Origin: Spirochaetales bacterium
Lineage (GTDB): Bacteria; Spirochaetota; Spirochaetia; JAGLYY01
Direction of reading: 5' to 3'
Assembly: GCA_023131935.1 (NCBI GenBank)
Contig: JAGLYY010000135.1
Span: 1 to 19,129, forward strand
DNA: 19,129 nt
Every line of letters starts with the position of its first letter. Position 1 is the first letter of the stretch. The position numbers and the translations under genes were made by a program. Below the pieces are notes generated by a model. The model did not search any database. It saw only the letters and a list, made by a program, of their open reading frames with translations, and was not told where the DNA came from. Shown one piece after another: positions 14,162 to 19,129 of this stretch.

Positions 14162-14455
14162 TTAAACGATGGATACCTTATTGATCTCCTCGGGGACGGT
14201 GAAAACACCGAAAAGCCGCTTTAAATCTTCCGTTGATTCAAGGCTGGCACCACTTTTTCTGTTGTATGCCTCAAGAACCTGCCGCTGCTCTTCAAGGTCC
14301 TCCCCAAAGAGCGCGGAACAGAAGGCAGGTTTGAAAAGCCCGGCCTCCACCAGTTCCAGGGTAGAGAGCCTGCCGAATCGTTTCTTTGCCTGGCCGTCTA
14401 CAATCGCCGTACCTCCCTGATATCCAATGGTGAACAGGAAATCTTCTCGCTTCAT
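14162..14455 (-). CDS. Small conserved protein between groEL and yajC, 97 aa
   Basis: The start is set at MKREDFLFTIGYQGGTAIVD because GGGAG lies 7-8 nt upstream; an open frame extends 51 codons further but lacks a ribosome site and runs through strong hairpins. The product is soluble, with no signal peptide or membrane segment. The visible pattern is FTIGYQGGTAIVDGQAKKRF, then LSTLELVEAGLFKPAFCSAL. I do not recognise a named domain, but I suspect similar short proteins in spirochaetes; this is from memory and not verified. It lies 160 nt downstream of groEL with no clear terminator between, so it is probably co-transcribed with groEL, and 82 nt upstream of yajC. Confidence 0.7.
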   Translation of the reverse strand: MKREDFLFTIGYQGGTAIVDGQAKKRFGRLSTLELVEAGLFKPAFCSALFGEDLEEQRQVLEAYNRKSGASLESTEDLKRLFGVFTVPEEINKVSIV

Positions 14456-14514
14456 TCTTCTCTCCCAATGATCCTCATCCGGCTCTTTAAGTATCTGTCT
14501 TTGCCATTTTCCCC

Positions 14515-14544
14515 GGGGGTTTTCACACCCCCTTTTTAAAAGGG
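14515..14544. repeat. Adjacent hairpins in the groEL downstream gap
   Basis: GGGGGT/ACCCCC (14515-14532) and CCCTTTT/AAAAGGG (14530-14544) overlap and are mutually exclusive. On the plus strand the first is followed by five T, like a terminator, but no plus-strand gene ends here. On the minus strand, the direction of groEL transcription, there is no T-run, so they may instead stabilise or process the mRNA between groEL and the next gene. Confidence 0.5.
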
Positions 14545-14615
14545 CCCCCATGCTTTTGATGCATGAGAGCCCATCTATTCGCATTTGGTCTAATAAAAAG
14601 TCTACCACGAAGGGC

Positions 14616-16265
14616 TTACATCATGCCGCCCATTCCGCCCATGCCGCCCATTCCGGGAGCGCCTCCGGGCATTGGGGGCTCCTCTTCCTTAATGTCGGTA
14701 ATCGCGCACTCGGTTGTAAGGAGCAGGCTGGCGATGGAAGCCGCGTTCTGAAGCGCGGAACGGGTAACCTTGGAGGGATCGATGATCCCGGCTTTGATCA
14801 TATCTTCCCATTCACCGGTTTCAGCATTGAATCCAATACCCTTCTTCTCTTTCCTGGCCCTCTCAGCAACAACTGAAGCCTCCGCTCCCGCGTTTTCGGC
14901 AATCTGCCGAATTGGCTCTTCAAGGGATCTGCGGACAATATGGTAACCAACCTTTTCCGCTTCGCCCAGGTTCGCTACATCAACTTTCTCGAGGGCATGA
15001 GCTGCCAGGATGAGGGTAATTCCACCGCCGGGGATGATTCCCTCGTCGATGGCTGCCCGGGTAGCAGAAAGGGCATCTTCGACCCTGTGTTTCTTCTCTT
15101 TGAGCTCAGTTTCGGTAGCAGCACCAACGTTGATCACCGCGACTCCTCCGGCAAGCTTGGCAAGACGCTCCTGGAGCTTCTCACTGTCATAATCGGAGGA
15201 AGTTTCTTCGATCTGGGCTTTAATCTGAGCAATCCGGTCCTTAAGGTCTGTCTGCTTGCCAAGACCATTGATGATCGTGGTGTTTTCCTTCTCGATTTTT
15301 ATCGATTTTGCCCCGCCGAGCTGGGTAAGATCGGTACTTTCGAGTTTCATTCCGAGATCTTCGGAAATCAGCTGGCCGCCGGTAAGGATAGCGATATCTT
15401 CGAGCATTGCCTTCCTCCGGTCACCGAAGCCGGGGGCTTTAACAGCAATCGCGTTGAGGGTCCCCCGGAGGGTATTGACAACAAGGGTAGCAAGAGCTTC
15501 TCCATCCACATCTTCAGCAATGAGGAGAATCGGTTTCCCAGCCTGTGCAACCTTCTCGAGAAGGGGAAGGAGGTCCTTCATATTGGAAATCTTCTTATCG
15601 TGAATAAGGATGAAGGGATCAGTCAGAACAGCAGTCATGGTTTCACGGTTAGTCGCGAAATAGGGTGAAAGATAACCCCTGTCAAACTGCATACCTTCCA
15701 CAAACTCGGTGGTAGTTTCGATCGTCTTTGATTCCTCAACGGTGATAACACCATCTTTTCCAACTTTTTCCATGGCATTGGCGATCTCATCACCAATCTC
15801 TCTGTCGTTGTTCGCGGAGATAGAAGCAACCTGAGCAATCTCTTCCCGGTCTTTGATCTCCTTGGAAGCCTTGCCGATCTCTGCTACAGCAGTTTCTACC
15901 GCGTGATCGATACCCCGTTTAATTCCCATGGGGTCGATTCCGGCGGCAACCGCTTTCACACCCTCTTTAATAATGGAATACGCGAGAACAGTCGCGGTAG
16001 TTGTACCATCACCAGCAACATCATTCGTTTTTGTAGCGACCTCTTTGAGCAGCTGAGCGCCCATATTTTCGAAGGGTTCCTCGAGTTCAATTTCCTTCGC
16101 GACAGAAACACCATCTTTTGTGACGGTAGGTGCGCCGAATTTTTTATCAAGCAGCACATTTCGGCCTCTGGGGCCAAGAGTAACCTTGACAGTGTTAGAG
16201 AGCTTTTCAACCCCTCGGAAAAGGGCTTTCCTGGCATCTTCGTCGAACAGTAACTGTTTCGCCAT
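14616..16265 (-). CDS. groEL: Chaperonin GroEL, 549 aa
   Basis: The 60-kDa chaperonin that forms double heptameric rings and folds proteins in its cavity with ATP. The sequence is canonical throughout: MAKQLLFDEDARKALFRGVE at the start, LGPRGRNVLLDKKFG, the ATP-binding GDGTTTATVLA (86-96), IIPGGGITLI in the C-terminal equatorial part, and a Gly-Gly-Met tail (GGMGGMGGMM). The start is placed at MAKQ (16265), preceded by GAGGT 7 nt upstream; a longer frame with a 50-residue extension is not typical of GroEL. No groES lies next to it: the upstream gene is divergent and unrelated, so the co-chaperonin must be elsewhere. A CIRCE operator was not found. It is the first gene of the block leading to yajC-secD-secF. 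Confidence 0.98.
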   Translation of the reverse strand: MAKQLLFDEDARKALFRGVEKLSNTVKVTLGPRGRNVLLDKKFGAPTVTKDGVSVAKEIELEEPFENMGAQLLKEVATKTNDVAGDGTTTATVLAYSIIKEGVKAVAAGIDPMGIKRGIDHAVETAVAEIGKASKEIKDREEIAQVASISANNDREIGDEIANAMEKVGKDGVITVEESKTIETTTEFVEGMQFDRGYLSPYFATNRETMTAVLTDPFILIHDKKISNMKDLLPLLEKVAQAGKPILLIAEDVDGEALATLVVNTLRGTLNAIAVKAPGFGDRRKAMLEDIAILTGGQLISEDLGMKLESTDLTQLGGAKSIKIEKENTTIINGLGKQTDLKDRIAQIKAQIEETSSDYDSEKLQERLAKLAGGVAVINVGAATETELKEKKHRVEDALSATRAAIDEGIIPGGGITLILAAHALEKVDVANLGEAEKVGYHIVRRSLEEPIRQIAENAGAEASVVAERARKEKKGIGFNAETGEWEDMIKAGIIDPSKVTRSALQNAASIASLLLTTECAITDIKEEEPPMPGGAPGMGGMGGMGGMM

Positions 16266-16386
16266 CTTTAATACCTCACCTCTGAAATAGATTTCAATAG
16301 TTTGCGCATATACTTCCTCTACAGATATCCTTCCCGCAAAAAGGAGGAAAACAACAAAAAGTAGGGAATTGCTTTGAACAGAACAT

Positions 16387-16415
16387 AAGATACAAATTCT
16401 TTTAAGAATCATCAA
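16387..16415 (-). promoter_or_regulatory. Candidate groEL promoter
   Basis: On the minus strand TTGATG (16410-16415) and TATCTT (16387-16392) are 17 nt apart, and TG precedes the -10 box (extended -10). The leader to the GroEL start would be about 115 nt. Confidence 0.5.
16396..16409. promoter_or_regulatory. Palindrome in the groEL promoter spacer
   Basis: ATTCTT-TT-AAGAAT, a 6-bp inverted repeat, lies wholly between the proposed -35 and -10 boxes, where a bound repressor would block RNA polymerase. It is not CIRCE. It could be the site of another heat-shock regulator; this is inference. Confidence 0.4.
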
Positions 16416-16483
16416 CAGGAAAATGCGTAAATATGAGAAGAAAAAGCTTGACTTGGGGTGTATTTTGGGACATAGAGAAGAAG

Positions 16484-18292
16484 ATGAAACAAAAACACCC
16501 TTTTTTGTTGATTATACGCGTATCATTCCAGGATCAGCAGATTTTCAATCGATCCCTAGACGGGGTTTTGAAGGAGATAGAGGAGCTACCCTTTCCGGTT
16601 CACTGGAACCTTCCGGTGCGTCCCCTGACCGATGATCAAAGCAGCTCACTATTGGATGGCCTCCGACACCGTCTGACGAAGGACAGCCCTGACATCCTCC
16701 TGCCCATGGGTTATACCGGGGTGCATCACCCCCTTCTGCGGTTTTCCCATCTCAAAAAGGAGGTTAGCTGGACCTTTTCCAATCCATGGAAAAACGGCAT
16801 CATCGACAAGAGGATAATCCATCAGGATATTCTTATGCCTCTGGCTCCGGATTTCCAACGCCCCGCGGTAAAGGGCTATTATCATGATAAACACCGGTGG
16901 CTGTTCCCGATGAGAAATGCGACAGGAAGAATTCTGCTATACAAAGAGGGGCGGAACAGCGGGGCACTGCCGCTCATCCATGTCCCACAGCCCGATGGGG
17001 GCTGGATACAGTCTTTATTCCGGACTCTCAAGAACAGCCCTGCGGCCCTGCTCCTGGATTGTACCAATGGGCGGGACCACCTGCAAACTTTCATTGAATT
17101 GCTGAAGGGAAAGCCATCGAAACTTCCTCTTCACATTGGAATTCATGATATTGCTCATGTAAAATCTCATTCAATAGCTCATTCAATAGGCAGATTTCCT
17201 GATGTAAAAGAGTTCCTGCTTACGGGAAACACCGATGAAATTGATCGATCCCGCGGCACCGGTTCCCGGAATCTTTGGCAGTTGACCTTTGATCCGGTCC
17301 CGAACACTCCAGGCGATAGATTCAACCGATATCGGAATATGCGGATGAAGAACTCAAAGAGGGGAGACAAGGGGACACTTGCTGTTCTCACAGGTTTAAT
17401 AACCAGGGCGGACACGGAGAATCACTCACCTCCTCCCAATGTCTCCGACTCTCCCTCACCATCAATCTCAGACCGCCGATTACTGGCGGATATGACCGGT
17501 TCCGTTGTCCTCGAAGAGGATGGTATGACTGTGCATTTTGAACGGGGAAGTTTCTCCGGGATCACCAACGGGAACAGGGCCCTGCTGCCCCCCGTACCGG
17601 TCGCAACCGGGATTATGTATGGTAAAACCCTGCTGCGAGCAAAACGGGAAAGCTCCTTCTCTTTTGAAGGTTCTTTTACCAGGGGACTGCGGGAATCGCT
17701 TTTCCTACCCATGCCCTGGGGAGGTCTTCCTGCCGGAATTGCCAGGGATTATTACTTCATCGAAGATTTCCCCCGCCTTATAGTGTCGGTGAAGAATACC
17801 TGGCCGGGATTTCCCGGTGATGAACGGGTCGACGGAATACTTGCGGGGGAGTTCCACCTCTTTTCCCTTGAAGGAGAGAGAGGGATTCAGATAACCGGTA
17901 AAGCTCCTTCGGGCGATGAGGTATCATTTGAGCTTCCACCCGAAGAGGGTACCTTTCAGATACCCGCCGGGGAAATCACCTTCCGCTATCGGGGGACAGC
18001 AATTACCATAACCTTCATCGCCTCACCGGTTTTGTCTCTCATTCCGCTGCGGATACACCGGAAGGGCCGATCCCTGCTCTGTTCCATAAATCCCGGGGGA
18101 TTTTATAAAGAGTCTGAATACAGGCAGGTTCTGCCGGTTTCTGAAAGGTATTCAATGGTAATTCTTGCCCGGAGTGAACCCGGAGGGGATAACAGGGGGG
18201 GCGCGATGTCCACTATCCCTCCTCTTACAAAAACTATTCTAAGTGAAATCGGAAATCCCTGGATGGAGGAGCTGACTCAAACTCACCACTGA
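16484..18292 (+). CDS. Large two-domain protein of unknown function, 602 aa
   Basis: I do not recognise this protein. The start is taken at MKQKHPFLLIIRVSFQDQQI behind GAGAAGAAG; an ATG 17 codons upstream (16433) is also possible. There is no signal peptide or clear membrane helix. The N-terminal part (about residues 1-310) has motifs DILLPMGYTGVHHPLLRFSH and HQDILMPLAPDFQRP, with several His and Asp. A Pro/Ser linker (SPPPNVSDSPSPSISDR) follows, then a beta-rich C-terminal part (about 330-575) with FLPMPWGGLPAGIARDYYF. The layout, a His/Asp-rich domain followed by a beta-sandwich-like domain, loosely recalls glycoside hydrolases of the GH57/GH38 type, but this is only an impression. It is transcribed away from groEL, and its last 59 nt overlap the 3' end of birA on the other strand. 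Confidence 0.8.
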   Translation: MKQKHPFLLIIRVSFQDQQIFNRSLDGVLKEIEELPFPVHWNLPVRPLTDDQSSSLLDGLRHRLTKDSPDILLPMGYTGVHHPLLRFSHLKKEVSWTFSNPWKNGIIDKRIIHQDILMPLAPDFQRPAVKGYYHDKHRWLFPMRNATGRILLYKEGRNSGALPLIHVPQPDGGWIQSLFRTLKNSPAALLLDCTNGRDHLQTFIELLKGKPSKLPLHIGIHDIAHVKSHSIAHSIGRFPDVKEFLLTGNTDEIDRSRGTGSRNLWQLTFDPVPNTPGDRFNRYRNMRMKNSKRGDKGTLAVLTGLITRADTENHSPPPNVSDSPSPSISDRRLLADMTGSVVLEEDGMTVHFERGSFSGITNGNRALLPPVPVATGIMYGKTLLRAKRESSFSFEGSFTRGLRESLFLPMPWGGLPAGIARDYYFIEDFPRLIVSVKNTWPGFPGDERVDGILAGEFHLFSLEGERGIQITGKAPSGDEVSFELPPEEGTFQIPAGEITFRYRGTAITITFIASPVLSLIPLRIHRKGRSLLCSINPGGFYKESEYRQVLPVSERYSMVILARSEPGGDNRGGAMSTIPPLTKTILSEIGNPWMEELTQTHH

Positions 18293-19004
18293 AAAGCTCC
18301 AGGGTCCTCCCCTCAGGCTGGGTTTCAACCACAAGCTGCCCCTCTTTTCCCACCTCAATAATCCGCACCTCCCGGGGAACCGATGAGCCCGGAAAACCGG
18401 AAAGATAATCCAGGGTAGTTCCTTTCCGGTAGAGCCGTTTATTCAATCGAACCTGCCAGGAAGAGGAATTGATGTTCTCTCCCATAACCTTGAGAAGTTC
18501 AGAAAGAATATCAAATGGATCATGAAACTTTCCGGTAAGGGTATAAAGAGAGCCCCCCATGGTTTTAAAACCTGGAGGAAAGACAGATTGGTTGATGTTT
18601 ATCCCAATTCCGCCGAGGACCCAACCCCTCCCCCCTTCACAGAGAATCCCCGATACTTTGGATCCCTTTACAAGGACATCGTTTGGCCATTTAACCGAAG
18701 GTTCCAGGTCAAGGTATTTTTCCAAAGTCTCCGCGACACTCAACCCAAGGAGAAGAGGAATAGTGCTTAATGGATTGGATATCCTTTCAGGCATTAAGAA
18801 AACCGTAAAAAGAAGATTCTCCCCGGGATTTGCTTCCCATCGGCGGTCCTTCATCCTGCCCCTCCCTCCGGTTTGATATCCGGCACAAACCACGGTGCCA
18901 TGGGGACACGTGAAAAGAGAGCGGATTTCTTCCATCGTTGAGGATGTCTGCTCGACGAAATAAACCGGAGCACCAAATGGATTGAAAAGATCAAGAACTC
19001 TCAT
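18234..19004 (-). CDS. birA: Biotin-protein ligase (BirA/BPL), 256 aa
   Basis: Attaches biotin, through biotinyl-5'-AMP, to a lysine of biotin-dependent enzymes such as acetyl-CoA carboxylase. The catalytic core is complete: TSSTMEE (20-26), the biotin/AMP loop GGRGRMKDRRW (46-56; usually GRGRxGRxW), KWPNDV (105-110), KVSGIL (116-121) and GIGININ (132-138), with a small C-terminal domain. There is no N-terminal helix-turn-helix, so this is a ligase only and not the biotin-operon repressor. The start at 19004 (MRVLDLFNPFG) is uncertain, because neither it nor an in-frame GTG at 19034 has a good Shine-Dalgarno site. The gene converges with the unknown plus-strand gene and overlaps it by 59 nt. 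Confidence 0.93.
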   Translation of the reverse strand: MRVLDLFNPFGAPVYFVEQTSSTMEEIRSLFTCPHGTVVCAGYQTGGRGRMKDRRWEANPGENLLFTVFLMPERISNPLSTIPLLLGLSVAETLEKYLDLEPSVKWPNDVLVKGSKVSGILCEGGRGWVLGGIGININQSVFPPGFKTMGGSLYTLTGKFHDPFDILSELLKVMGENINSSSWQVRLNKRLYRKGTTLDYLSGFPGSSVPREVRIIEVGKEGQLVVETQPEGRTLELFSGEFESAPPSRDFRFHLE

Positions 19005-19034
19005 CACAAAGCCAGAATAGGAGAAACGGAACAC

Positions 19035-19129
19035 TTACACAAGCATGTTATGAGGACTGGAAGCCATTCGAATCCAGGCAAGCAATTCTCATTTTGACAT
19101 GGATTATAATACAGCTGGATAGAATTGAC
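19035..19129. other. Right-end intergenic sequence upstream of birA
   Basis: No gene is recognised. On the minus strand a TATAAT-like box lies near 19105, but its -35 region would fall at the window edge, so a birA promoter cannot be judged. On the plus strand TTGACA and TATAAT occur only 5 nt apart, too close to act together. Confidence 0.35.

Noticed and set aside
14515..14537. Plus-strand terminator (GGGGGT/ACCCCC followed by five T)
   Set aside because: No plus-strand gene ends there; it is kept only as a hairpin.
14456..14608. A longer start for the small gene after groEL
   Set aside because: The added 51 codons lack a ribosome-binding site and run through strong hairpins; the inner ATG has GGGAG at good spacing.
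16266..16415. A 50-codon N-terminal extension of GroEL with a hydrophobic segment
   Set aside because: GroEL is cytosolic and starts MAKxxxF; the MAKQ start has a good GAGGT site, and the extension covers the promoter region.
19060..19080. TTCGAATCC resembling the T-loop of a tRNA
   Set aside because: The flanking bases cannot form a T-stem and no acceptor stem, anticodon arm or D arm is found.
19096..19113. Plus-strand promoter TTGACA plus TATAAT
   Set aside because: The boxes are only 5 nt apart, too close for sigma-70 RNA polymerase.

Overview
The window looks like a piece of a bacterial chromosome with moderate GC content, probably from a free-living spirochaete or a relative. This is inferred from a chaperonin gene next to yajC-secD-secF, a GroEL without an adjacent GroES, and a lipoprotein with a relaxed lipobox (FFTGC). 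No rRNA or other phylogenetic marker is present to settle it. No tRNA, rRNA or CRISPR array was found.

Positions 1 to about 5,000 form an AT-rich accessory region with almost everything on the minus strand. It starts with four small genes (65-1666): two conserved proteins of unknown function, a Cys4 zinc-ribbon-like protein, and an addiction-module antitoxin-like protein that overlaps the zinc-ribbon gene and has no recognisable toxin. Next comes a graveyard of mobile DNA (about 1,870-3,052). It holds the first 24 codons of an IS91-associated type tyrosine recombinase behind a hairpin that hides its ribosome-binding site, a frameshifted ORF6N-domain gene carrying two copies of a 29-nt palindrome, the 3' end of an IS21-family istB with its IS terminus, and two copies of an 83/84-bp structured repeat. 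After that lies a tight three-gene operon (4809 down to 3196): a TIGR04255-family protein, a 144-residue conserved protein of unknown function, and a DUF7689-like protein with a candidate Cys-His catalytic pair. This operon is the best candidate here for an undescribed, probably defence- or conflict-related, system.

From about 5,237 to the end the content is core-like. A minus-strand operon (10478 to 5313) encodes an SLC12/cation-chloride-cotransporter-like permease, a secreted M16 zinc peptidase with an intact HXXEH motif, and an M16-like lipoprotein that lacks the motif. It ends at a clear intrinsic terminator. The next minus-strand block (16265 to 10642) carries groEL, a small conserved protein, yajC, secD and secF, so a folding chaperonin sits beside the auxiliary Sec-translocon module. 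It also ends in a clear terminator, and yajC appears to have its own internal promoter. Divergent from groEL is a 602-codon plus-strand gene of unknown function, which overlaps convergently with birA (biotin-protein ligase without the HTH repressor domain) at the right end.
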